A DNA stretch of 64,000 nt from Roseburia sp. (GTDB taxonomy: Bacteria; Bacillota; Clostridia; Lachnospirales; Lachnospiraceae). The position numbers and the translations under genes were made by a program. The stretch covers positions 22,948 through 86,947 of the forward strand of contig JALEKJ010000015.1 in NCBI GenBank assembly GCA_022771695.1, given 5' to 3'. Of this stretch, positions 32,396-42,696 are shown piece after piece (position 1 is the stretch's first letter; the number at the start of each line of letters is the position of its first letter). The notes under the pieces are model-generated. The model saw nothing but the letters and a program-made list of their open reading frames with translations. It had not been told where the DNA came from and did not search any database.

Positions 32396-33940
32396 ATGAA
32401 TCAGGAAAAAGTAATCGTCATTGACTTTGGCGGTCAGTACAACCAGCTTGTTGCCAGACGTGTCAGAGAGTGCAATGTTTACTGTGAGATATATTCCTAC
32501 AAGACGGACATCGAACAGATCAAAGCAATGAATCCCAAGGGAATCATTCTTACCGGCGGACCGAACAGTTGTTATGAGGAGGGAGCACCTACTTATACGA
32601 AGGAACTGTTCGAATTGGGAATCCCGGTGCTTGGTCTGTGCTATGGTGCGCAGTTGATGATGCATGTTTTGGGAGGCAAGGTGGAGAAAGCACCGGTGCG
32701 TGAGTACGGTAAGACAGAGGTATTCGTGGATACGACATCGCCGTTGTTTACAGATGTTACTCCGACAACGATTTGTTGGATGAGCCATTTTGACTATATT
32801 TCTAAGACTGCTCCGGGATTTTCCATCGTGGCACATACCGCAGACTGCCCGGTTGCAACTGCCGAGAACAGAGAAAAGAACCTGTATGCGATTCAGTTCC
32901 ATCCGGAGGTGCTTCACACCCAGGAAGGTACAAAGATGCTGTACAACTTCGTGCGCGGTGTCTGCGGCTGTGCAGGAACGTGGCGCATGGATTCCTTTGT
33001 GGAGAATACGATAAAAGAAATCAGAGAAAAGGTAGGCGACGGCAAGGTGCTCCTCGCGTTATCCGGCGGTGTGGATTCTTCTGTTGCAGCGGGACTTTTA
33101 TCAAGAGCTATCGGTAAGCAGCTTACCTGTGTGTTCGTAGACCACGGTCTTCTCCGCAAGGATGAAGGGGATGAAGTAGAAGCGGTATTCGGTCCGAACG
33201 GACAGTTCGATTTGAATTTTATCCGAGTAAATGCGCAGGAGCGCTATTATGGCAAGTTGGCCGGTGTGACAGAGCCGGAACAGAAGCGCAAAATTATTGG
33301 TGAAGAGTTTATTCGCGTATTCGAGGAGGAAGCCAAGAAAATTGGTGCGGTAGATTTCCTCGCACAGGGAACGATTTACCCGGATGTGGTAGAAAGTGGA
33401 CTCGGCGGCGAGTCAGCGGTCATCAAATCGCATCACAATGTAGGTGGTCTGCCTGAGTATGTTGATTTTAAGGAAATCATTGAGCCGCTTCGCAACCTCT
33501 TTAAGGATGAAGTGCGCAAAGCCGGCTTAGAGCTTGGCATTCCGGAAAAACTTGTGTTCCGTCAGCCGTTCCCGGGCCCTGGACTTGGCATCCGAATCAT
33601 CGGCGAAGTTACTGCTGAGAAGGTGCGCATCGTGCAGGACGCCGATGCAATCTACCGTGAGGAGATTGCAAAAGCAGGTCTTGACCGGAGCATCGGACAG
33701 TATTTTGCTGCGCTGACCAATATGCGTTCCGTAGGTGTCATGGGCGATGAGAGAACTTATGATTATGCGGTAGCACTTCGTGCAGTGAATACGGTAGATT
33801 TCATGACAGCCGAGGCGGCTGAGATTCCGTTTGAGGTGCTTCAGACGGTGATGAGTAGAATAATCAATGAAGTCAGAGGGGTCAATAGGGTATTTTATGA
33901 TTTGACCAGTAAGCCACCTGGAACGATTGAGTTCGAGTAG
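32396..33940 (+). CDS. guaA: GMP synthase (glutamine-hydrolysing)
   Basis: This 514-residue enzyme converts XMP to GMP. It has a class I amidotransferase domain (about 1-190; catalytic Cys in [10 protein letters not shown], His in [10 protein letters not shown]), an ATP-pyrophosphatase domain (P-loop [15 protein letters not shown]) and the C-terminal dimerisation domain ending [16 protein letters not shown]. The ATG at 32396 follows AGGAGGAAAA. It has its own promoter and terminator and is independent of the EET operon. Confidence 0.97.
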   Translation: MNQEKVIVIDFGGQYNQLVARRVRECNVYCEIYSYKTDIEQIKAMNPKGIILTGGPNSCYEEGAPTYTKELFELGIPVLGLCYGAQLMMHVLGGKVEKAPVREYGKTEVFVDTTSPLFTDVTPTTICWMSHFDYISKTAPGFSIVAHTADCPVATAENREKNLYAIQFHPEVLHTQEGTKMLYNFVRGVCGCAGTWRMDSFVENTIKEIREKVGDGKVLLALSGGVDSSVAAGLLSRAIGKQLTCVFVDHGLLRKDEGDEVEAVFGPNGQFDLNFIRVNAQERYYGKLAGVTEPEQKRKIIGEEFIRVFEEEAKKIGAVDFLAQGTIYPDVVESGLGGESAVIKSHHNVGGLPEYVDFKEIIEPLRNLFKDEVRKAGLELGIPEKLVFRQPFPGPGLGIRIIGEVTAEKVRIVQDADAIYREEIAKAGLDRSIGQYFAALTNMRSVGVMGDERTYDYAVALRAVNTVDFMTAEAAEIPFEVLQTVMSRIINEVRGVNRVFYDLTSKPPGTIEFE

Positions 33941-33948
33941 CGGACAGA

Positions 33949-33990
33949 AATGCCGAAAGCCTGTATTTATGTGGGCTTTCGGCATTTTTG
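33949..33990 (+). terminator. guaA terminator
   Basis: A 13-bp stem (AATGCCGAAAGCC, 33949-33961, with 33974-33986) is followed by a T-run. Confidence 0.9.
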
Positions 33991-34046
33991 TCTTAAATGG
34001 CTCTACTTTGGAGCTATTTGTGTGCGGAGTGACGGACACTATCAGA

Positions 34047-34071
34047 GCGAGATACGCAAAGCGTATCTCGC
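34047..34071. repeat. Short perfect hairpin before the GNAT gene
   Basis: An 11-bp stem (GCGAGATACGC with its complement) encloses an AAA loop. It has no T-run and ends 25 bp before the GNAT start, so it may be a small dispersed repeat or a translational element. Confidence 0.5.
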
Positions 34072-34095
34072 CTATGTGTGGAAGAGGTGCATGGA

Positions 34096-35064
34096 ATGAT
34101 TGATTTCATTGAATTGAAATTGGTAACAGAGGAAGATGCGGAGTGTTTGTATAGACTTCAAGTAGAAGCTTTTATGCCGTTACATGAGAAATATCAGGAC
34201 GACGAGACAAGCCCGGCGAAAGAAAGTCTTGAAAAAGTAACTGGGAAGATTGTTGAGGAGCATTCTGATTTCTACTTCATTGAGTTTCATGGAGAAAAAG
34301 TTGGAGGTGTGAGAGTCAGGTGGCATCAAGGTAAAAAGGTGTTCAAAAATGTTAATTGGATATCACCTATTTTCATAATTCCTAAATATCAAAATAAAGG
34401 GATTGCAAGCAGAGCGATAGAAAAACTATTTGAATTGTATCCGGATACAATAGAATGGCGATTGGATACAATTAAACAGGAGGCTGGTAATTGTCATTTA
34501 TATGAAAAATGTGGTTTTGTTAAAGTCGGTAAGGAGAAAATAGTCAACAAAAAGATGACCTTAGTTGATTATGTAAGAAACTGTACTAATGTAAGAAGAT
34601 TTGAAGAAAAGGATGCAGATGAGGTTCGGAATCTAATTGTAAGGAATTTTGTAGAGGTTAATAGTAAGGATTATGGAACTGTAGCTATGGAGAAACTTGC
34701 GAAAGTTTATGATTCAAAAAAGGTTCTAAATATCGCCGGTTATGCACATATGTATGTCTTTGAATGGGATGGCAAGATAGTTGGTACAGGCTCAATTTCA
34801 AGTTTTTGGGGAAGCGAGACGGAGAGTATTTTGTTAATCATTTTTGTTCTTCCGGAATTTCATGGAAAAGGAATCGGAAGAAAAATCATAAATACACTGG
34901 AAAAGGATGATTTCTATGTAAGGGCAACGCGTATCGAGATACCTGCATCTATTACAGCAACAGAGTTTTACAGAAAATTTGGATATGATTATAAAAATGG
35001 TGTTAAGGCGTTAGATGAAGAACATCATTACAGGCTGGAAAAATTTAAGGAGGCAGGACAATGA
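34096..35064 (+). CDS. Double GNAT-domain acetyltransferase
   Basis: This 322-residue protein has two GNAT folds in tandem: residues about 1-150 with acetyl-CoA loop IPKYQNKGIASRAIEKLFE, and about 160-320 with LPEFHGKGIGRKIINTLE. The motif Q/RxxGxG/A is present in both. The start at 34096 follows GAAGAGG; a GTG 18 bp upstream lies in that site. It overlaps the carbamoyltransferase-like gene by 4 bp (ATGA), so the two probably modify the same small molecule. Base composition is more A+T-rich than guaA, suggesting a different origin. Confidence 0.85.
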   Translation: MIDFIELKLVTEEDAECLYRLQVEAFMPLHEKYQDDETSPAKESLEKVTGKIVEEHSDFYFIEFHGEKVGGVRVRWHQGKKVFKNVNWISPIFIIPKYQNKGIASRAIEKLFELYPDTIEWRLDTIKQEAGNCHLYEKCGFVKVGKEKIVNKKMTLVDYVRNCTNVRRFEEKDADEVRNLIVRNFVEVNSKDYGTVAMEKLAKVYDSKKVLNIAGYAHMYVFEWDGKIVGTGSISSFWGSETESILLIIFVLPEFHGKGIGRKIINTLEKDDFYVRATRIEIPASITATEFYRKFGYDYKNGVKALDEEHHYRLEKFKEAGQ

Positions 35065-35897
35065 AACATTTTATACATTTGAGTGATTTTTCAAAACAGG
35101 AAATAGTACATATATTTGAATTGGCAGATAAAATAAACGTAGATTATGGAAATACCAAGCCATTGAAGGGAAAAACGATTATTTTATTTTTCCCGGAGAG
35201 CAGCATTAGAACAAGGGTTTCTTTTGAAAAGGGAATACAAATGCTGGGAGGAAACACAATTTTGTTTCCGCCGGAAACTCTGGATAAGAAAGAAGATAGG
35301 AAGGATGTGGTAGGGTATCTTGAAAACTTCGCAGATATGGTGATTGTTCGTCATAGTGATTTGTCATTAATAGAGTATATGGCAGAGAATTCACATATAC
35401 CAATGATAAATGCTATGACTTCTGTGAATCATCCATGTGAGATACTGACAGACCTATATGCTCTGTCAAAGAAATATGTAGATTATTGTGAAAAGGAATA
35501 CCTTTTTATGGGAGCAAGAGGTAATATTGGAAACACATGGAAAGTAGCGTCGGAATTGCTGGGTTTTCCGTTTACCCAGTGTTGCCCCAAAGGATATGAA
35601 ATCGAGGGAGCAAACGTATGTTATGATTTGGAGGAAGCTGTTGTTGGAAAAGATATTGTTTGTACAGATTCGATTCCTACATCAGCAAAGGATGAGTTTA
35701 AAGGTTATCAAATTAGTTTAGAACATCTGAAACATGCAAATCCGGGTGCTTGCTTAAATCCGTGCCCACCATTTTTTAGAGGAGAAGAGGTATCTGCCAA
35801 TGCCATTGGTAGTGAATATTTTGTAGGATATGAGTTCAAGAAACACTTGTTGGAAGTTCAGCAGGCAATTATTTGTTATCTGTTTCGTTGTGTGTAA
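35061..35897 (+). CDS. Atypical aspartate/ornithine carbamoyltransferase-family enzyme
   Basis: This 278-residue protein shows the carbamoyl-phosphate loop SSIRTRVSFEKG (usually STRTR) and the second motif as HPCEILTDLYAL, with Glu where carbamoyltransferases have Gln. The HCLP motif of ornithine transcarbamylase is replaced by LNPCPPFFRGEEV. It is shorter than the usual 300-340 residues. The changed acceptor-side residues suggest a different amine substrate. It is coupled to the double GNAT, and no arginine or pyrimidine genes are near. The reaction is unknown. Confidence 0.75.
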   Translation: MKHFIHLSDFSKQEIVHIFELADKINVDYGNTKPLKGKTIILFFPESSIRTRVSFEKGIQMLGGNTILFPPETLDKKEDRKDVVGYLENFADMVIVRHSDLSLIEYMAENSHIPMINAMTSVNHPCEILTDLYALSKKYVDYCEKEYLFMGARGNIGNTWKVASELLGFPFTQCCPKGYEIEGANVCYDLEEAVVGKDIVCTDSIPTSAKDEFKGYQISLEHLKHANPGACLNPCPPFFRGEEVSANAIGSEYFVGYEFKKHLLEVQQAIICYLFRCV

Positions 35898-36314
35898 ATC
35901 TCGTGCCAATGTGCGAGAATTAAGAAGATATATGGCGGAGTATACAAACGCAGTTTTGATTTTGGAGGTGAAATAGCAGATATATATATGATTAGATTGT
36001 GATATACTTGATTTAAGTGCTTCGCAGTTTAAAATGTGAAACGTTAATTTCCAGGGGGATAAGTATCTTATCGCCCTGTTTTGTATTATTCTATGCTTGT
36101 AGAGAACACTTCTTGTGTAGCAAACTTTTGTGTTAATTACCTTGAGACTACCGCTTATATCAGTTATACTTAAATTGTAGTTGCAAAAATATGCCATAGA
36201 TTATAAAAAAGATGTGCGCTCATAACTAAGAGGCATATTCACAAAAATGATACCAAACTAGGATTGCTATTTTTTTGATAGTGAATTTTTCGTGGAAAAG
36301 AAGGAACAAAGCAG
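35898..36314. other. 417-bp A+T-rich stretch without a gene
   Basis: No credible ORF was seen on either strand. It contains the terminator-like hairpin at 36052-36078 and A+T-rich sequence before the helicase gene. AAGGAAC (36299-36305) lies just before the ATG at 36315. I see no repeat or RNA family here. Confidence 0.6.
36052..36085 (+). terminator. Terminator-like hairpin
   Basis: A 12-bp stem with one mismatch (CAGGGGGATAAG, 36052-36063, with 36067-36078) is followed by TTTTGTATT. It is a plausible late terminator for the carbamoyltransferase transcript. Confidence 0.6.
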
Positions 36315-39044
36315 ATGAATACGAGAAAACACATGATTATTATAAAAGGTGAAATAAAAACATCCGAAATTAGATTTTGCAGGTATAATGCCAATACGCA
36401 AAAGATGGATGTGGAATTTAACAACGGGAAAACATATTCATATGCATATTCAAATGTGGAATGGTTAAAAGAACCGATAGTATTGAATCCAAATATGTAT
36501 CGTATTAGCAGAGAAGGACGGGAGTTCTTTGCCATAGAAGCTATAAATGTATTTAGAAGTACATATGATTCTTACTGGCATATTTGTTTTGGAGATGGTA
36601 GTGAGAGAGATTATCCTCAAAGCGAATTAAGAATTGTTGAATCTTGCTTAAGCCAGAGTCAATCTGCGAATGTTTTTGAATATATAAAACAGATTGCGAA
36701 TCTAAGTGACCTTAAGAATGAAGCAACTGGTGAAAAAATGCTTGCAAAAAAATATGAGAAAATATCTTTTGTAGGTAACGATGTAGCGTTAGCAAAGTAT
36801 TTAAATCCATCTTCATTGCAAACTGACAAGGTAATACGTGAATATCTACCGATTTTCCCGTTTGGATGTAATAATAGTCAATATAAGGCCGTTAAGAGTG
36901 CCATGGAAAATCAAATTAGTGTAATTCAAGGACCGCCAGGTACGGGAAAGACACAGACCATATTGAATATTATTGCCAATATATTAATGCAAGGAAAAAC
37001 TGTTCAGATAGTTTCCAATAATAATTCAGCTACTGAGAATGTATATGAGAAACTATCGTCGCCGAAATATAATTTGGGTTTTGTTGCGGCAACATTAGGC
37101 AGTTCAGAGAATAAGAAAATATTTGTTAAACAACAGGATGTGAATTATCCGGATTTTTCATCATGGAAAATAGAAGAAAAGCAAAGTGCTTTGCAGAAAA
37201 ATATTTCCGAAAAATCTATGCGATTAAGAGATGTTTTTGATAAGCAAGAGAGATTAGCATGTCTGAGGCAGGAACATGCTCAATTAGCGACAGAACTGGA
37301 ATATTTCAACCAATATGTTGAGGAGTCGGATGTTGATACTGATAGTATAAGGTTTAAGAAAAAGCTTTCTTCAAAACAATGGATGGCAATGTGGCAGGAA
37401 TGCCAGATAATTTCAGAGGAAAAGCAGAAAATAGGAATCTTGTTTAAGATAAAAGCCTTTTTCAGATATGGTATTACGGATACTAACTTTTATAAACAGG
37501 ATATTTCAAAAGTAATTACCACATTTCAAGCTATGTACTATCGTACCAAGCAAGTGGAGTTGACTAAAGAAATCGAAGAAATTGAGAAATATTTAAATAG
37601 TGTCAATAAGGATTTGCTCGATGATTTGTGTAGCCAATCAATGACTATTTTAAAAGACAAGTTGGCAAGGAAATACGAAGGAAATCAAAAACGCAGAATA
37701 TTTAATGAAGATGATTTGTGGAAAGAACCCTATGATGTTTTAGAGGAGTATCCGGTTATTTTAAGTACAACATTTTCATCAAGAAGCAGCTTAAATACAG
37801 AGGTGGTGTATGATTATCTCATTATGGATGAAGCATCACAGGTAGACATTGCAACAGGTGCGTTGGCACTGTCTTGTGCAAGAAATGTTGTTATTGTAGG
37901 GGATACAAAACAACTTCCAAATGTTGTTACAGAGGATATAAAGACAAAGGCAAAAGCAATATTTGATAGTTTTAATATCAATGAAGGGTATCAGTTCACA
38001 AAAAGTTTTTTACAGTCGATTTTGGATGTTATTCCTAACGTAACACAAACGCTGTTGCGAGAACACAATAGGTGTCATCCTAAAATAATTAATTTCTGCA
38101 ACCAGAAATTTTATCGTGGTGAATTGATGATAATGACAACGGACAAAGGTGAAGAAGACGTTTTGGCGGTAGTGAAAACTGTACCGGGGAATCATGAGCG
38201 TAATCATTATAGTCAACGTCAGATAGATGTGATAAAAAATGAAATTATACCTAAATATGTTTCAGATACAGAAGAGACAGGAATTATAGCACCATATAAG
38301 AATCAAGTGGAAGCGTTAGAAAGGGAGATTAAGGATATAGACGCTGCAACAGTACATAAGTTTCAAGGCAAAGAAAAAGAGACTATTATCATATCAACGG
38401 TAGATGATGAAATTTCAGATTTTGCAGATGATCCTTACTTAATCAATGTGGCTGTCTCAAGAGCAAAAAAGAAACTGCTGCTGGTTGTTACAGGTAACGA
38501 ACAGGTTAAAGAACGAAATATAACGGATTTGATAGATTACATTCAATATAATAATTTTGAGGTTGTTGATAGTAAGATATACTCAATTTTTGATTACCTT
38601 TATAAGCAGTATACGGAGGAAAGAAAGGCATACCTGCAAAAACATAAAAAGGTATCAGAATATGATTCTGAAAATCTAATGTATTCATTAATAGACGAAA
38701 TTATTGCTGATAATAAGTATTCGAGCTTGGATGTGCTTTGTCATTTCCCGTTGAATATGTTGATTAAAAATCCGGAATTATTAAATGAACAAGAATGCCA
38801 GTATGTAATGAATCCGGCTACGCATTTGGATTTTCTGATATATAACAGAATTGGTAAGAGACCTGTGTTGGCGATTGAAGTTGATGGATACGAATATCAC
38901 AAAGAAGATACAGCGCAGGCTTCACGTGATTTGCTGAAAAATCATATATTGGGGTTGTATGAAATTCCGTTGTTGAGATTTAAGACAAATGGCAGTGGTG
39001 AAAAAGAAAAAATTATAGAAACGTTAGATGAATTGATTGGATAA
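36315..39044 (+). CDS. KTSC domain - SF1 helicase - nuclease fusion (candidate defence protein)
   Basis: This 909-residue protein has three parts. Residues about 15-55 (RFCRYNANTQKMDVEFNNGK, YSYAYSNVEWLKEP) look like a KTSC domain. Residues about 180-760 form an Upf1/RecD-like superfamily 1 helicase with Walker A GPPGTGKT (206-213), Walker B MDEASQ (Asp505, Glu506), GDTKQLP (529-535) and C-terminal motifs APYKNQVEAL, TVHKFQGKEKE and VAVSRAKKKL. Residues about 790-909 form a Vsr/DUF2726-like nuclease with Asp839 in THLDFLIYN and Glu855/Asp857 in AIEVDGYEYH. Such fusions occur in phage-defence loci. A DUF2971 gene follows. Confidence 0.82.
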   Translation: MNTRKHMIIIKGEIKTSEIRFCRYNANTQKMDVEFNNGKTYSYAYSNVEWLKEPIVLNPNMYRISREGREFFAIEAINVFRSTYDSYWHICFGDGSERDYPQSELRIVESCLSQSQSANVFEYIKQIANLSDLKNEATGEKMLAKKYEKISFVGNDVALAKYLNPSSLQTDKVIREYLPIFPFGCNNSQYKAVKSAMENQISVIQGPPGTGKTQTILNIIANILMQGKTVQIVSNNNSATENVYEKLSSPKYNLGFVAATLGSSENKKIFVKQQDVNYPDFSSWKIEEKQSALQKNISEKSMRLRDVFDKQERLACLRQEHAQLATELEYFNQYVEESDVDTDSIRFKKKLSSKQWMAMWQECQIISEEKQKIGILFKIKAFFRYGITDTNFYKQDISKVITTFQAMYYRTKQVELTKEIEEIEKYLNSVNKDLLDDLCSQSMTILKDKLARKYEGNQKRRIFNEDDLWKEPYDVLEEYPVILSTTFSSRSSLNTEVVYDYLIMDEASQVDIATGALALSCARNVVIVGDTKQLPNVVTEDIKTKAKAIFDSFNINEGYQFTKSFLQSILDVIPNVTQTLLREHNRCHPKIINFCNQKFYRGELMIMTTDKGEEDVLAVVKTVPGNHERNHYSQRQIDVIKNEIIPKYVSDTEETGIIAPYKNQVEALEREIKDIDAATVHKFQGKEKETIIISTVDDEISDFADDPYLINVAVSRAKKKLLLVVTGNEQVKERNITDLIDYIQYNNFEVVDSKIYSIFDYLYKQYTEERKAYLQKHKKVSEYDSENLMYSLIDEIIADNKYSSLDVLCHFPLNMLIKNPELLNEQECQYVMNPATHLDFLIYNRIGKRPVLAIEVDGYEYHKEDTAQASRDLLKNHILGLYEIPLLRFKTNGSGEKEKIIETLDELIG

Positions 39045-39061
39045 CGGAAGAAAAGGTACAT

Positions 39062-39166
39062 ATGGAAATTATTGAAAAAGATGGGTTGCAAGAATTGCCA
39101 GCTATTGTAAAGGAAAATCCATATGGCAAATTCTTAATAACAGGAAGTGGAAGGTTTTTACTATGA
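39062..39166 (+). CDS. 34-residue ORF coupled to the DUF2971 gene
   Basis: An ATG at 39062 after AAAAGG opens a short frame beginning MEIIEKDGLQELPAIVKENP and ending at a TGA that overlaps the next start (ATGA at 39163). It may be a leader that couples translation or the remnant of a longer gene. No family was recognised. Confidence 0.4.
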   Translation: MEIIEKDGLQELPAIVKENPYGKFLITGSGRFLL

Positions 39167-40542
39167 GATTGAATGAAGTAGATTTGAATGGAAACAGTGA
39201 GTTGGTGTTTCGCTTTCGAAGTATAGACACAATACTGGAATATGATGAATTGAAGAATCTGGAAATGTATTTTTGTCCTTTTGAGATGGAAGATGATGCT
39301 TTTGAGGGGGCGCTCAATTTATATTGGAAAGGCGATGAAATTCTTTGGGACAATTTTATTGGGCATTATTTTATCACGTTTTTGATTTACTATATTGGAT
39401 TAATACTATCAGACGATGCGGAACGTAAAATTCCAGATAAAATAAACTGGAGACAATTTCGATCAGGTTTTAATATGGAAGGTTTGATTCTTCAGCTATT
39501 GGATAAACCAATCGTTAAGATGGTAAAAGATTTTGCTATGGCAAAGGAACATAAAGTGGAAAGTGATGAACTTCGGCTATATTTAAGTCTTCTACATGGT
39601 GCTGTTTTAGAAGTTGTAGACCATATGATGAAGGATGAGGTACTTGAAATTAAAGGTAGAGTAGAAAATATTGATTATGTAAAGGAGATAGAAAACGTTA
39701 ATTGGGAAGAGGCTAAGGAGAAGGGTTCATTTCGAGTCTTGAATCAGATGCTTCAAAGACAGAAAAAAAGGTTAGATTCGCCAAAATTATCAGGTTGGCA
39801 ACGATGGCTTGTTATGGAATTTCCGAATGACTATTTTGATGTGCTTAACGAGATGGTGTTTCCCAAGTGGTATATTGTTAGTTTCTGCAGGAATTGTACA
39901 AATACAAGAAATTGGGCACAATATGGTGACTCTAATAGAGGCGTTTGCCTTATCTATCGAACGCATCAAGGTGCGACTGGCAGAGGACTTCGAATTAAGA
40001 CGTGTCATGAATATTCTACGAGCAAAGGGAAAATTATTAAGAATCATATAGAACCATTATATAAAGTAGAATATTCTGCAAATCATCCTGAACTGAATTT
40101 TTTCGAGATGCTGGGAAGTTTACCCGGAAAGATGCTGGATGAATGGTTTCATGATCGTGAAGGAAATGCAAGCTCATATTATGTAAAACGTGATAACGGT
40201 CCAAAATGGAAAGAGTGGCATCAAAGATATTGGAACACGTTTCAGAAGTTAGTTATTCGTAAAGGTGAAGATTGGGATGGACTTGAAGAAGAAAGGATAG
40301 TTCTTGAGAACTCATTTCTAGTGGATTACGAAAATGATCTTTCTGAACGAAAAATCCGATATGATTTCGAAGAACTACGGGGAATCATATGGGGATGCAA
40401 TGTGAAAGAGAGTAGGAAAAATGAGATTAGGTCAATAATTAATGAATTGTGTGCAAATAGCGGAAGAGCTGATTTTGAGTTTTATCAAGCCGTTAAAGAC
40501 CCCTCAAGCCTTGAGATTTGGATTGAAAAGGAAATTCTATAG
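39163..40542 (+). CDS. DUF2971-family protein
   Basis: This 459-residue soluble protein matches the DUF2971 pattern: FRFRSIDTILEYDELKNLEM, then YFCPFEMEDDAFEGA, VSFCRNCTNTRNWAQYGDSN and RGVCLIYRTHQG. It is longer than most members because of a helical insertion (about 55-190). DUF2971 proteins have no assigned biochemistry but are often found in defence islands. It follows the helicase-nuclease gene through the short coupled ORF, so the two genes likely form one functional unit. No membrane segment or signal peptide is present. Confidence 0.75.
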   Translation: MRLNEVDLNGNSELVFRFRSIDTILEYDELKNLEMYFCPFEMEDDAFEGALNLYWKGDEILWDNFIGHYFITFLIYYIGLILSDDAERKIPDKINWRQFRSGFNMEGLILQLLDKPIVKMVKDFAMAKEHKVESDELRLYLSLLHGAVLEVVDHMMKDEVLEIKGRVENIDYVKEIENVNWEEAKEKGSFRVLNQMLQRQKKRLDSPKLSGWQRWLVMEFPNDYFDVLNEMVFPKWYIVSFCRNCTNTRNWAQYGDSNRGVCLIYRTHQGATGRGLRIKTCHEYSTSKGKIIKNHIEPLYKVEYSANHPELNFFEMLGSLPGKMLDEWFHDREGNASSYYVKRDNGPKWKEWHQRYWNTFQKLVIRKGEDWDGLEEERIVLENSFLVDYENDLSERKIRYDFEELRGIIWGCNVKESRKNEIRSIINELCANSGRADFEFYQAVKDPSSLEIWIEKEIL

Positions 40543-40750
40543 AAATAAATAGTACATAAATTGCAGAAAATATTTGTTATACTGGTATGAGTTCAAACCG
40601 AGCAAATTTTTGATGACAGTCAAAATGAAATGTTTATTTTTGCCCGTTTTTAATAAAAAATACATATTTTCTCCGGATAAAATCAATAAAATGTACCGTT
40701 TGTGACAAAACGACAATATGCTAATCTGATTTTGAAAGGAGGAAGTATTT

Positions 40751-42529
40751 GTGAGAAAAAAACTAAAAGGGTTACTGTTGTTAATGGTTTTGTGCGTACA
40801 GCTTGTATTGCCATCTGCTGAGGTACTGGCGGCGCAGACAATCTATGACAACGAAATTGGCACACAAGACGGCTACAATTATGAATTGTGGAAAGATTAC
40901 GGAACCACAAGCATGACATTGAACGGCGGGGGGAAATTTAGCTGTCAATGGAGTGATATCGGAAATGCCTTGTTTAGAAAAGGCATGAAGTTCGATAACA
41001 CAAAGACTTATCAGCAGATAGGAAACATTTCCATTAATTATGGTTGTAATTATCAACCAAATGGCAACTCGTATTTGTGCGTTTACGGATGGACCACAGA
41101 TCCGTTGGTGGAGTATTACATCGTAGAGAGCTGGGGAACCTGGCGTCCACCCGGAGCAACCGCCAAAGGAACGATTACGGTAGATGGTGGCACCTATGAG
41201 GTGTATGAGACCACACGCGTAAATCAGCCATCCATTCAGGGAAATACAACGTTCCAGCAGTATTGGAGTGTTCGTACTTCCAAGAGAACAAGCGGTACCA
41301 TTTCCGTAACTGAGCATTTTAAGGCTTGGGAAAACATGGGAATGAACATGGGAAAACTCTATGAAACAGCGCTTACGGTAGAGGGCTACCAGAGCAGTGG
41401 TTCTGCTGATGTTTATCAGAATACCATCAGTGTAGGCGGAAGCTCAAGCTCAGACGGCTCATCAGGCGGTTCGTCGTCTGGTTCTACAGGTGGAAGTGTT
41501 GGTACGGGAGATAAAATTGAGTGTGAGAACATGACAGTTACCGGGCAGTATGCCGGGAAAATCAGTTCTCCTTTTAGTGGAGTGGCTTTGTATGCCAATA
41601 ATGACTCTTGCAAATTTACACAGTATTTTGCATACGGAATGCATGACTTTACACTAAGAGGATGCTCAAACAATTCTAACATGGCGAAAGTTGACCTAAA
41701 GATTGGTGGACAGACCAAGGGAACTTTCTACTTCGGAGATCAATATCCGGCAGAATATACAATCAAGAACGTAAGCCATGGAACCGGCAATCAGGAAATC
41801 GAATTAGTGGTGACAAGCGATGACGGACAGTGGGATGCATATGTTGATTACCTTCAGATTGGCAGCGGTTCGGAAAGTACAACAGGTGGAAATACAGGGG
41901 GAAATATGAATACATCTACAAAGATGGTGGCGCTGACCTTCGATGACGGTCCCTCCTCTACAACGAGCGAGGTTTTGGATGTGCTAGAACAGTATGATGT
42001 GAAGGCAACCTTTTTCCTAATCGGTGAGCAGATTAATATGGATACACTGCCGATTATGCAGAGGCAGTTGAGCATGGGGTGTGAACTGGCGAACCATTCC
42101 TACAATCATGTGGATATGAGCAACCTAAGCGCGACGGATATTAAGAATCAGATTGACTGGACGTCTTCTGCAATTAAGAATGCAGTAGACTATGATGTGA
42201 AGTTCTTTCGTCCGCCTTATCTTGCAACAAGCAATTCCATGTATGAGAATGTTGATTTAGCGTTTATTCAGGGGATTGGCTGTAACGATTGGGAGTCCGG
42301 TGTATCTGCAAGTCAGAGAGCAAACACGATACTGAGCAGTGTGGAAGACGGCTCTATTATACTGCTTCATGATTTTCAGGGAAATACCAATACCGTGCAG
42401 GCGTTGCCGACAATTATTGAAGGCTTAAAGGCGCAGGGATATACCTTTGTAACAGTAAGTGAACTGTTTGAGTATAAGGGAGTAGATCCAAATCAGGAAT
42501 ACAAAATCTGGACAAATGTATATAAATAA
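40751..42529 (+). CDS. Secreted GH11 xylanase - CBM36 - CE4 deacetylase
   Basis: This 592-residue exported protein (signal peptide about 1-28, ending VLAA) has a GH11 xylanase domain (about 29-230; nucleophile Glu121 in [12 protein letters not shown], acid/base Glu211 in [12 protein letters not shown]), a Ser/Gly linker, a CBM36/CBM6-like module (about 255-375), a second linker and a CE4 deacetylase domain (about 392-580) with TFDDGP and HSYNHVDMS. It would cut xylan and remove acetyl groups. The start is GTG at 40751 with AAAGGAGG upstream. It is monocistronic, and a terminator follows. Confidence 0.94.
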   Translation: MRKKLKGLLLLMVLCVQLVLPSAEVLAAQTIYDNEIGTQDGYNYELWKDYGTTSMTLNGGGKFSCQWSDIGNALFRKGMKFDNTKTYQQIGNISINYGCNYQPNGNSYLCVYGWTTDPLVEYYIVESWGTWRPPGATAKGTITVDGGTYEVYETTRVNQPSIQGNTTFQQYWSVRTSKRTSGTISVTEHFKAWENMGMNMGKLYETALTVEGYQSSGSADVYQNTISVGGSSSSDGSSGGSSSGSTGGSVGTGDKIECENMTVTGQYAGKISSPFSGVALYANNDSCKFTQYFAYGMHDFTLRGCSNNSNMAKVDLKIGGQTKGTFYFGDQYPAEYTIKNVSHGTGNQEIELVVTSDDGQWDAYVDYLQIGSGSESTTGGNTGGNMNTSTKMVALTFDDGPSSTTSEVLDVLEQYDVKATFFLIGEQINMDTLPIMQRQLSMGCELANHSYNHVDMSNLSATDIKNQIDWTSSAIKNAVDYDVKFFRPPYLATSNSMYENVDLAFIQGIGCNDWESGVSASQRANTILSSVEDGSIILLHDFQGNTNTVQALPTIIEGLKAQGYTFVTVSELFEYKGVDPNQEYKIWTNVYK

Positions 42530-42565
42530 ATTTTCCCGAATTGTATGAAAAATTGTATATAACAG

Positions 42566-42604
42566 AAAAAGACTTGTTTGGCATTCTGCCGAGCAAGTCT
42601 TTTT
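42566..42604 (+). terminator. Xylanase gene terminator
   Basis: An 11-bp stem (AAAAAGACTTG, 42566-42576, with 42594-42604), with possible inner TTGGC/GCCGA pairing and a T-rich 3' arm. Confidence 0.85.
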
Positions 42605-42696
42605 GAATTTGAGCAATAACGATTGACAGGTACAAAGCCCGGGTACAATAGTATAATCAAAGCCGAAAATGTAATACTGTAACATGGGAGGCAACA

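Noticed and set aside
35061..35897. Ordinary ornithine carbamoyltransferase (argF)
   Set aside because: The HPxQ and HCLP motifs are altered, it is short, and no arginine genes are nearby.
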